From positions 30,533,859 to 30,597,858 of the forward strand of contig CM077824.1 of NCBI GenBank assembly GCA_039720395.1: a stretch of 64,000 nt of DNA, in the 5' to 3' direction. The DNA comes from Liquidambar formosana. Taxonomy: Eukaryota; Streptophyta; Magnoliopsida; Saxifragales; Altingiaceae. Below, one piece after another: positions 10,194 to 20,600 of this stretch. Within the stretch, counting starts at the first letter, position 1. Each line of letters starts with the position of its first letter. A model generated the notes under the pieces. It made no database searches, was not told where the DNA came from, and was given only the letters and a program-made list of their open reading frames with translations. The position numbers and the translations under genes were made by a program.

Positions 10194-11558
10194 TGATAAG
10201 CACAAAATATTCATTGAAATTAATCCCTAATTTATGTTTTCTAGTTATTTTATTATATTTAATTTTGTGTGTTTAAAGTGTTCATGATTTATTGCAGGAC
10301 TGTTGAGTTTATACCAAAAAAAATGACAATCAGGACTACTTAAGCTAATAAATGCAACTTGAAATGGGTTTCTCACCTACCTAAAATTTCATGGAGCTGC
10401 AACAAGAGTTGGGTCAATAATTTTGAAAATTTGAGCAGCCGAAATTCAAAGTTAGGCAAAGAAATTCATGATCCCAAAATCAGCAGCAAATCTGGATAGA
10501 TTGACCAAGTTTTGGTAATCTGGCCATAACTTGTGATTCCCATATCCGATTTGGGTGAAATTTGTGGATCTGGAAAGAGGACTTAAAGAACTACAATTGT
10601 TTAGTTTATGGCATTTCCTGATTCAAACGTCTTCCAAGTCAAAAATGAGCTGGAAGTGGACTTATTTGCAAAAATCTGAATCTGGCAGCATTTGTCAAAG
10701 TGAGAACATGGGCAGCCAAGAATTCAAAGAAAGTGGGCATTGCTTTTAACTTGTGGAATCAGCTGGATCCTTCCCCCATCTCCTATAAATACCAAGGGAA
10801 TTCACATAAGAAAAGAGGAGGAAAAGAGGAGGAGGTACAAAGGTGGCAAAGGGGAGAGACTAGTTCTTGGTTATCTACATGGCCAACTAATCTTTGTTTT
10901 AGGGGAGAGATGAAACCCTAATCAAGTATTGTGTATTTTATTGTATTGTGTTGTTGATTTGATTATTTGTGTATGAGGATTGCATAAGTAGGAGGATTGT
11001 ATTATTGATACAATTGGTTTTAGTGTTTTTATCTCAAATTGTGTTTAATTTCTGTGATTTTAAATACAATGGTTATGCAATGGTTTTCATTGTATATATA
11101 TTTGGAGATTAAGATGATTCATGCTTAGACAAGATGAGTCGTGCTCACAAATTAGTTTAGAGTAGAGTAGGTGAGACGGTTCATGCTATATTTTTGATGA
11201 GTTATACCTAATTTACAAATATATGAACCTTTCTTGATGATGTCATTGGGCTTGTAACTACAATGAGTCTTACTCATACCAAATAATAATTTCTTGAAAC
11301 ACGTTACAATAAGAGCATTTTTATACAAGATTAGTGGTGGATTCGAGACCCTAAGTATTTCTTTTCTTGAAGAAAATATAAATTTATTTTGCTTGCATTC
11401 CATAGAGTTCAAAACTACAAAAATCATCTTTTTGAATTATTTTAGTATTCAGTTTTCAAAATTAAAATAATTCTAGTACAGTCCCTGTGGTACGACACCC
11501 GTACTATCACTATATACAAATTTTTGCATCCTACGGGTAATTGATTTTGACACGATCA
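10194..11558 (+). mobile_element. 3' LTR of the Athila element
   Basis: It begins TGATAAGCAC directly after the polypurine tract and ends ACACGATCA at 11,558, giving TG...CA ends and a length of 1,365 bp. A TATA box (CTATAAATACC) lies near 10,783, with GA-rich sequence and a likely transcription start after it. With no second LTR in the window, the ends rest on the PPT, the TG/CA rule and similarity in form to other Athila LTRs. No ORF of note lies inside. Confidence 0.75.
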
Positions 11559-11750
11559 AGTGATATGTGAACTTTTCTAGAAACTTGATCAAACTGATTT
11601 GAGGCCTTCAATACTCAAGTTACAATGAATTAATAAAACAATCAAGGACCTTTTTAGTTGTCCCAATGAAATTGAATGCTCCAATTGTATTTTACAAAAC
11701 ATTAAAGGCACCCATTCATCATCTTGAATGGGGCCTTTTAAAAATTGAGT

Positions 11751-11912
11751 AATGCTATATGCACTAACTCTATGTCTCAACTTTTAACTCAACTCTCTCA
11801 CAATGGTGTGGAGTCCACACCAATGTAAATAAAATCATCAAGGTGTAGCCCACCTTTTGTGAGAGAGTTGGGATAAAAGTTGGGGCATGAAGTTGGTGCA
11901 TGTAGCATTTTT
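11751..11912. mobile_element. Foldback MITE with ~70-bp inverted ends
   Basis: The left end (AATGCTATATGCACTAAC onward) is the imperfect reverse complement of the right end (GTTGGTGCATGTAGCATT). Pairing runs for about 70 bp each side, including the shared words CAACTTTTA and AACTCTCTCACAA. Almost nothing lies between the arms, so the whole element folds into a hairpin. The target duplication could not be fixed. Confidence 0.8.
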
Positions 11913-12054
11913 CGTTAAAAATTTAGCAACCATCACCATAATCAATGTTATTAGATTAATTTTTTTTTTTTTTAAAAAAAAAAAATCATGAAATGCCTAT
12001 TTTGAATTTTTTATCTCATTTGTGAAGGTGGTTGCGATTTTATTGAATTGTGGC

Positions 12055-13107
12055 TTGTGAAGCACAGATACTCCTACACCCCCCAGTATTAGTATCATAT
12101 CTGAGTTGGATGTTGATACTCTAGGGTTACTCCGCGATACATATCGAATACAATCCGTACATATCGGAACGATAAAAAATAATGCCACATCATCGGATAC
12201 TCCCTGAATATGGATGTGTTAAGATTAGGGTCTTTTTGTAATTATTATTATTTTTTTTTGGGGGGGGGGGGGTTGGGTGTAAATTTAAGAAGTATAAAAT
12301 TACTATGTATAGTTGTATACGTACCCCCATCGAAAAACCATTTTATTTCTCTCTTCCCGCTTTCTCTCTCCCCCTAAATCAAAAACTCATTTGAAAACCC
12401 TAAGGCTGCATTTGGTTTGAGTGAATGGAATGGAGAGGGAATGGAATGGAAACGGAATGGGAATAGTCATTCCATTCCAATGTTTGGTAAGGGGTGGGAA
12501 CAGAATGGGAAAGATTACGTGAGACCCACTTTTCATGATTTCATTACCTAAAGGATGGGAATGGTCATTCCTCTTGGTTTGGGGAGGGATGGCTATTCCC
12601 TCTAGGCCCTCACAAAGGAATGACCATTCCATTCTCTAGGGCTACCAAACTATCACATTTTTTTGGCTAATGGAATGACCATTCCATTCCCTCCCTCATT
12701 AACTCATAACAAGCGCAGCCTAAGTGACTAAGTCTTTATTTTATCTTTTATATGTGTGTATTAGACTATTAATGCAATAATGATTTTTTCAAATTAAAAA
12801 AATTGATCTAATTTTCTATTTTATTTTATTTCTTTATATTGTTGGTGGATTTTATTAATATTCATTATATGTTAATGAGAATAATGAACATGGTTGATGG
12901 CTTGATGCTTGAGGACGTGTGTTAGGGTCATTTATTCTTGGATATTAATTGGCTTACTATATGTTTTAAACTTTTTATGTTTGTTTACCATATATATATA
13001 TATATAGAACTTAACATATCCCCGCCATATCGTATCCTACTCTTTAGAATTTTTGTATCCATGTATCTATATTGTATCATATCCGTATCCATATTGATGC
13101 TTCACAA
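12055..13107. mobile_element. hAT-like non-autonomous element with TTGTGAAGCA ends
   Basis: It starts TTGTGAAGCA and ends TGCTTCACAA. The flanking octamers are ATTGTGGC and ATTGCAGC (6 of 8 match), consistent with an old 8-bp target duplication. The subterminal parts repeat GATAC/GTATC words (ATACATATCG, CATATCGTATCC). It is related in style to the GGACAC-rich element at 17,885-18,451. It contains a complete Tourist MITE (12,404-12,720). Confidence 0.6.
12404..12720. mobile_element. Tourist-type (PIF/Harbinger) MITE
   Basis: The ends are GGCTGCATTTGGTTT and the imperfect complement ending AAGCGCAGCC. The flanking target duplication is TAA on both sides (12,401-12,403 and 12,721-12,723), the usual Harbinger 3-bp target. 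The interior is dominated by GGAATGGAATGG repeats and their complement. The element is 317 bp, non-coding, and nested in the hAT-like element. Confidence 0.88.
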
Positions 13108-13852
13108 ATTGCAGCAATTGTCCCGTTCAAAATGATGAATTTATTCCCAATATTATATGTGAAGCACAATTAAACAATTCAATTTATATGGGAGTCCAAA
13201 CAGATCCTAAATGAAGGAGACAAAAATAGAAAATTAATTTAAAAGGCATTTGAACATTTAATGAAATTGAAAGAGTCCATTGTGCTTTTCATAGCGTCTT
13301 AACACAAAATTTGGTGGCACAAAGTGGAAACATCACAAAATACAAGGAGAAAAGAACTCAAATGCCTAAATCCTAAAATGCCCTTGTTTAAGCAAAGTGG
13401 TAAGCAAAAAAAAAAACAATTCAATTTTCTTGGGGCATTCAAGTGCCTCAGTACAAAAGAAAGTAGAAGGTACTTTTTAATAGTAGTACTATTAATAATA
13501 GTAGTAATAATAGCAATGACAAAAACGCTAATAATGTAGGAAAAAAGTTTAAAGATGTCAATATTAAGTTGGATTTTAAATATAGCTCAAAATGCCAAAA
13601 GGAGCTACAAATTTAGCAAAATTCAAATAAGAAAGCAAACCTTTAATACAGTATTTCAGTATATTCACACATTCACAATTAGATTGCAACTATTCAGTTA
13701 TTTGGCCAACTAATCACCAATAACAGTATAATACTAGCTTGGCCTTATGTAATCTGAAACGAAATAGTCAATTTAGACTCTTTTTACGATTTTTGTTTTC
13801 CTATGAAGAGTTTATTAATAAAATTCCACTCCTCAAAGACAAAAGAATTGCT

Positions 13853-15072
13853 TACAAAATCTTCAAGAGTAGAATTTGCTCGTTGCATTGCATCCAGCCC
13901 AACCACAGCCATGTCTCCAAAATCAGTTTGCAATGAACTAAAATCTATCTTTTCATCACAATGAAGTGGGGAGATATTTTTATCATAATCTTGTTGAAAA
14001 CCTGCAAGGAAGTAAATTTTTATACAAAACATTTATATGCAAAGTCAATGCCATCAAGTATTTCATGGAAAATAAAAATTTATTTTAAGTTCAAAGAATC
14101 TCAAAGATACCGTGACAGATTTAATCTTTAACCACTGAAAGTGTAAGATTTTTTTTCTTATCACTAGGAAAATAAAGTAGTAGAAGATATATTATCAACA
14201 GGTTTCACTCATATATATATATATATATATACACATGAGAAATTTGGACCATATTGAATTTGAGAAACATATATTTTATTGACCTAAGATCGAGTTTTTT
14301 TATCCCTAAAAAATCCAACACCACAATGTGAGAATGATCAGAGTTACTTAAAACAGGCAATAAAGAACTCAAACGAAGGATACCCAGTGCATAATGTCCT
14401 ACAGAGGTACAGAGACTATGACTACCATTATAAAGTAAAAAAAACCACAATGCTTGTTTTTCCAGCTGCATTACCTTCCTGACTGAGCCAGACGGATGCT
14501 TCCTCAAGAAACACAGACGAAATCTGTCAAAATAAGTAACATAAGCACACCCAACTGCATCCAATAACCCGAGAACAAAATGGAAATCAACAAAGTAATC
14601 GGCCAAATCCGCTCACCCTTGGCAAATATTCAAATACCAGATGGCGCTTCTTGTCCATGCCCAATTCACCACATGGTTGTAGCTTCAGCATGTCATTTTC
14701 CCCGAATAAAAAAAAAAAAAAAGGATCAGTTAGGCAACAAACTGAGCTTCACTTACCCCCCAAAAAAAAAAAGTGAGCTTCTACTTCACTTGGCCCTTTC
14801 AGGGTCTGGGTAGTATTATGAATGCAGAGAAGAAAATGAGAGAAACATTGCGGGTGTTAGGGTTCGGATTTTGTAGCAGGGAATATAGAAAGAGAGGGGA
14901 GAAAAAAGGAGAAAAAAGGAGGAAAGTAGGGAGGAGAGTGATTTACCAAGAGGAGGATGAGATTAGCGATGAAGCGATCAGAGTCGTGATTGGAATCGGA
15001 GGGTATTATGCCACGCGATTGCATCAACAATAGCACCTTCTGTACTTCTTCCAGATTCTTCAGACTTTCCAT
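13853..15072 (-). CDS. Partial spliced gene of unknown function, possibly broken
   Basis: Four exon-like blocks on the minus strand. E1 (14,947-15,072) has an ATG after a GA/CT-rich leader and encodes 42 residues (MESLKNLEEVQKVLLLMQ...) up to a GTAAAT donor. E2 (14,617-14,682) encodes 22 residues (LQPCGELGMDKK...) with a GTGAGC donor. E3 (14,475-14,567) encodes 31 residues ending KHPSGSVRK before GTAATG. All three join in phase 0. E4 (about 13,853-14,003) has a TTGCAG acceptor and GTAAGC donor and encodes IDFSSLQTDFGDMAVVGLDA and neighbours, but its phase needs another exon before it. The E3 acceptor reads CGGG instead of AG, so splicing is probably damaged. I do not recognise the family. E2, E3 and flanks are duplicated in inverted orientation at 60,871-61,566. 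Confidence 0.5.
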
Positions 15073-16312
15073 GTCTCTCTGTCTCTGTCTCTCTCTGTCT
15101 CTCTCTCTCTTCCTCTAAAACGTAATGAGCTCCCGAGTAAAGCTCTTCCCTACCTTATTCTCCCAGAAAAATTCAGAAACTTTTCAGCAATGGCGAACAT
15201 ACACATCAAAATCAAAGGGAGTTTTCAGAAATTTAACCTCGAAAACCGCGTCGTTTTGTGTCTTTACGTCTCCTCTAACGTTACAGTCCGAAACGCAGCG
15301 TTTTAGAATAACGAAGTGCCTTTAAATAAATAAATAAAAATTATAGGTGAACGCCATGATTCCACTTGGTTCTAACTTCTAAATGATCCCCTACATGAAT
15401 AAGATCATTGTTCACTACCTATCAATTAACTCCATCGCTCTCTCTGTTTTTCGTTTTTGTTTTTCATTCCATCTCTCTTTGTTTTTCGTTTTGTTTTTGG
15501 TTTTTGTATTGCTTTTGGTAAGGCTTTCTTTGTTTTTGGTTTTTGTATGGCTTTTGGTGAGGCTTTCTGTACCTTTCAAATGCATCTTTTCAACGGTTTT
15601 TTGACACTCAAAACCAGGCCTTTTGCAAATCAGAACAATGGCACCGTTTTTGTCATCCCTCTTTCTACATATGGTATGAGTTCTTGCCATTGTTATTACT
15701 CATTAGCAGTTCTTCATGAGCAAACAGTTCAGCCCTTGAAAAGATCAAGAATTAGCGATGGGGAGGAGAAAGCCCTAATGACAGTACAAGCATTGAAACA
15801 GTCACAAATGCAATAATGTATATAACATTTCCCATGCATTAACTGTAACTTTAGGGAAACCCAGTTCATTATGAACGCTCAGAGTTCTCAGAATTGGCTA
15901 AGTTCATCCAGAGAAATGCCATGATACAGGAACAAAGCACAGGCAAGGCCCTCCACTACACTTTGATTACGGCAAGTAGGGGAGCCATACAATCAGAATT
16001 ACTAGTGCAAAAACACAACCATTAATTGCTTATTGGTACAATGCTACTCTTAACAGGGAATGAGCACGGTTCCAACTCCTTCCTTTATTTCTCCTTTGTT
16101 GTTTATCCTTCTCCATCCGGAACGCCAGATTCAAGTCACTGAGAATATTTCATCTGGATGGCAGTAATGATTCACCAGGACATGGTAATGATGCTGACCA
16201 TTTCAGAGTCCAACTGCCTAAAATGAAACAAGTCCAACTATTTGAATTTAAATGGCGAACAAGATAAGCTAGTCCGATTTCAGTTTGTTGCTTCAAAATT
16301 CCTAGCCACCAC
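15073..16312. other. Intergenic stretch between two minus-strand genes
   Basis: 15,073-15,115 is a CT/GT-rich leader of the gene to the left. 15,470-15,572 holds TTTGTTTTTGG repeats, including two ~43-bp tandem copies, which produce a spurious low-complexity ORF. 15,830-16,312 is downstream of the stop of the 16,313-25,201 gene and may be its 3' UTR. No further gene is supported. Confidence 0.5.
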
Positions 16313-17626
16313 TTATATTTGGTGAGTTTCTATCTGCTTTACCCCCTCCTCAACTGAATTAGATGTTTCAATTACATCTTGTTCTTGATTGGGCACCCGC
16401 TTGCTTTCCCACAGCTTCCCAGACCTTCCAATTGCAAGAATCAGCTCAAGTTGTTTTTGCTGCTGCTCCTACAGAAACAGTCAGACCCAAAGGAATAAAG
16501 GTCAGATTAATCGCAATTTAGCATCTTGATAACACATTCAGAAGAAATAAAGGACTCAACCATTCATCTAGCTATCACTGCTATAATATACGATCCAGAC
16601 TCTAGGGACATGTAACATGAAAATCATTTTAGAATATAAAGTGATAATCACTTAGTAGATGGCAGCATTATAGGAGTTGATATTCAAAATTATTTCTTCA
16701 GCTTCAAATTCAAAATTGATTCAACTGTCATGGCTGAAAATTTGGTGTTATTTCTCGAGAGGGGGAATTTTTTGGGATTAAAAAGGTGGAATTTCTAAAT
16801 CTGGCACTGGGAACTAAGAATAAAATGATAACCATCTTGATCAACAATTGAAAAGGAATTTTGTTTTTTGAGCAATAAAACAATTCATACCATTGTCAAG
16901 TTTCCAACCTAAAAGCCTAAGCTATTACAAGAATGAGTAATGGAAAGTCAATTTTATCAAAACGTCAGCTGAAGGCAAACAATATGACATGACAACATTG
17001 GCCTACCTAGAGTCCTAAAGAATCCAACTGCAGTAGAAAATAGATAGGAAGCCACAAGTATCCATAGTAAATAGATAGGGACAACATTGGCCTACCTGGA
17101 GAGGCAAACTTCCAGATAACTAGAACTGATAAGGCTTATACATTCGGCAAAGGGCTGACTAGGGTTGTGCGTGGGTCAGTTTGGAGCGGTTAGGAGAGAA
17201 ATCACCAGCCAACCCGCCAAGGGTGGTTTGCAAAATTTTCATCCCATCGTCAAACCGTTGGTCTCAAAAACCGGCAGATTGGTTGATTTATTTTGGCGGT
17301 TTTGGACCAACGGTTTGGGCAGATTGGGCGGGTTGTATCATGCCCTTCATGACTTTTCTGAGGATTGTCAAATGACCAAAAAATGTACTTTCATAATCTC
17401 TATGAGGATGGTTTGTTGATTTTTTAGTAAAAATGTTTAGAACCCTTTTTTTTTTGGTAAAAAGAGACAAATTATTTAACATTCTATAATATCAAATCCT
17501 ACAAAATAATTATATATCAAGCAACAAGAAGTTTGAAAAAAAAAAAAAAAAAGCAATGACTTAACATGTTTTCTTGTAGAAAGTGTGTATATTATATATT
17601 TATATATACATTTTTTGATGAAGTAG

Positions 17627-17657
<31 letters not shown>

Positions 17658-20600
17658 GTAATTGAAAGCGGGTTGGGTTGGTTCATTGGCGGTTTGACAA
17701 AGTTCAACCTGCCAACCAAACTGAATCGCCAAATTTATTGCTTCCACCCAAACCAATCCACCTATTCTCTCAAACCGCTTGGGTCGGTGCAAAATGGAGC
17801 AGATTGGTTTGGTTTGGCGGATTGGGCGGTTTTTTGCATATCCCTAGGGCTGACACATGGAATCATAACTTGGTGACCCATGACCTATGTTGCAAGGACA
17901 CACCATTTTTGTGGGAAATGCAGTGTCGGACACATGTCTGACACGGACACTTGCCCGACACGCCTACGGCACGTGTCCGACACTCTAAAGAGGTATCCAG
18001 TAAAATTTACTGTTCTTTTTTGTCCGACATGGTCAGGACATGGGGGGGACACTCCAAAGACATGCACGGGACACGGCGGGGCCATTTTGTAAATATTATT
18101 TTAAAAAAAGGTGTACATAATGTTATTTTAAAAAAGAAGAGGTCTTTTTTGTATGAAAAATGTAGCTAAGTGCTAACTAATTACTATACTTCAAGTTAAA
18201 TGCCATTGTTAAAGGCTTTTGATGTCTTTGGTTGTCTTTGTGATTAATGATCGTCTTTTTAGTTCCATGCATTTGAATGCTTTTTTGATGTGTATAATGG
18301 AATTATATTATATATATATATAATTATAAATATTTATTTATTTATTGCCGTATCCCCGCCGTGTCATGTCTTAGTTTTTTTAGGATTTTCCATGTCAGAG
18401 TGTCCGTGTCGTATCGTACCCGTGTCCTGTGTCTGTGTCCGTGCTTCTTAGCCCATGGCACACCAAAGGCAAACTAGCGTTTCTCCTAGATTAGCTCTTT
18501 GGGTGTCAAAGTCACCTGGACTTGAGGCAATTCCATCCCTCAAGACACCTCCCTTACATGTTCACTACACCCTGATGCTTATTGCCTACCTAGGCCAGGA
18601 TCATGTGTCGTGCCCGGGAGGGTGTAACTAAGGTGCCGGGCTAGCTAAGGCTTTAAACAAGCCACCCCAACCCATTCTTTAGGACTTGAGGGTTCTTGAA
18701 TTAAATTATGAAGCAACGGCTAACCATAGTGCACCTCATAACTAGAGAGGCTCGTCTTCTACTTTAGTCATCGTGGGGGAACGAGGTTCATACTGCCCTT
18801 TAAGACACATGCCACACTCCTTGTGGGCTTATAAATGTACTCACGGCTCTACAACTACAAAGCCTACAAGTTTGTGAGTGGGAAAGGCACACTCACAAGC
18901 CCTACAGCTACTAAAGCCGACATTGTGAGTGGGAACAATTCTCATTGGCTCATGGATTTAAACAATATAAATCTGCCACATGAGACCGCTCCCAAAAAAA
19001 AAGCCATCAATGACACATTTACAAAGATGGGAAATTGAGTAAAGCATTTAAAGCCTACAAGCACCAAAAGCATTTACTCTCCATGGATGCTCTCCTACTA
19101 CCACACCTTAAAATTTCCCCCTTGGTTGCCATGCTTTCCCTTCCACAGTACCCTCTTGCTATCTCATCCACTCGGATAGAACACCTCACCCTCAAGAACT
19201 TACTCATCAACATTTGGAAACTCTGCTGGGGAGGTAGACCATTAGAGATGGTGAATATAAGGAATACTAGCCCTTTCATTGAGGAGTTATCCTTGAGTGA
19301 GGCACAAGATCACCAAGTAAAGCCTCAACCTAACACCATGGAAACTCATGACCTCCATGCAAGAGACCGATGGACAAATTTTGGCTTCCCTGACCACCCT
19401 CCACTAAAATCAACTACCCATCACAATTGTTGGGATGGCTGGTTCGGTTAGGACAGCTAAAACCTCAACAGCCAGGGTAACTCAATCTGTTTTTTTTCAC
19501 AACAGATTTGGCTATCTCCACTACCCAACATACCTCTACCATTATTAGTTCCACCAAACCCATAATCCCAACTGTAGTGAACCTTGAGGCCACTTAGCCC
19601 CAACTCAAATATCTATCAATAGCAGATGTTAAAAATATCATTCGAGGAAGTTTTCCTCAACCCCAGAGTTTGACTCGTGCCCTCCCTATCCTTTGGGTTG
19701 GCTAGGAAATCTTATCCTAAGACTATACCAACTATTACCTCAAAGGAGCACATAGTTCATTTTGCAGATGCCTCTATGGGCCGGACGTGGAACTTTATCT
19801 CAAATGATTCTCTAAGTCCGTCACTGAGGTTGCTTACACTTGATACACCAACCTAAGTTGAGTTTTATGTGGGATTGGTATGAAATGGTTGCCATGTTCC
19901 ATGCCAAGTTCTTCGGTTATTATTTGCATTGCTTACTACATAAGCTGACACAAAAAATCAAAAGAAAGGAAAATATGTCTAACAAAAAATAAGACCTTCC
20001 TCACTTTGCCGAACCATTGACATTTTGACCATACAACACTTAAACAAAAAGCCTCCCACTGAAACCTATGCCATCTTAATCACCAAGGGAGCAAACCAAA
20101 GGCGTATCTCCCTTCTAGGTACTTCACTATATAGGTGATCAATGGTGAAGGATACAATATCCCATTGGACCCTAGCATAAAATATACAACTAGGATACTT
20201 CACCCTAGAGTGAAACCTAGATACACCTCTTCCACTTCTATGCAGGTGATCCGAGGTTAAAGACACAAGATACCCTTGGATAGTTGGATGGTTGGACCCT
20301 AGCGAAAAAATATACAATCAAGGCACCCTACTTTGAAGGGAAAGCTAGGTGCACATATACAAGTAATCTAAAGCTAAAGACACAAGATTCCCTTAGACCT
20401 TAGCAAAAAATTATAGTACTTTGCCCTAGAGCTTACTCTAGGTGTTCCAGGTGATCTAATGCCAAGGACAAAAGATCACCTTGACCCTATTGAAAAATCT
20501 ACAAACAAGATATTCGACCTAGTGAACCAATGCAATCCCCTTGTACTTGTACCTACCAATGGACCAAATGGGAGGAGGCTCTCTTCTCTAGGGCTCTCCC

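Larger units (their letters stand above)
1128..11558 (+). mobile_element. Athila-like Ty3/gypsy LTR retrotransposon, 5' LTR missing
   Basis: The domain order is gag, aspartic protease, reverse transcriptase, RNase H, integrase, long 3' spacer, polypurine tract, LTR, which is the Ty3/gypsy order. Athila-like wording appears at the RNase H end ([15 protein letters not shown]) and around the RT active site. The 5' end is replaced by an inverted repeat, so only one LTR (10,194-11,558) is in view. The element is non-functional: it has four in-frame stops, an 8-bp duplication between protease and RT, an altered RT catalytic residue and a MITE in gag. Confidence 0.85.
11559..13852. other. Intergenic stretch with nested MITEs
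   Basis: No host gene is seen between the Athila LTR and the exons starting at 13,853. The stretch holds a foldback MITE (11,751-11,912), a hAT-like element (12,055-13,107) with a Tourist MITE inside it, homopolymer runs at 11,956-11,985 and 12,248-12,274, and otherwise plain AT-rich DNA. Confidence 0.6.

Noticed and set aside
12248..12274. T-run followed by G-run as a transcription terminator
   Set aside because: No adjacent gene and no stem; similar T/G runs occur at 29,797 and elsewhere as simple sequence.
15457..15816. 119-codon plus-strand ORF
   Set aside because: Its first half is translated TTTGTTTTTGG repeats and the rest shows no domain or splice context.
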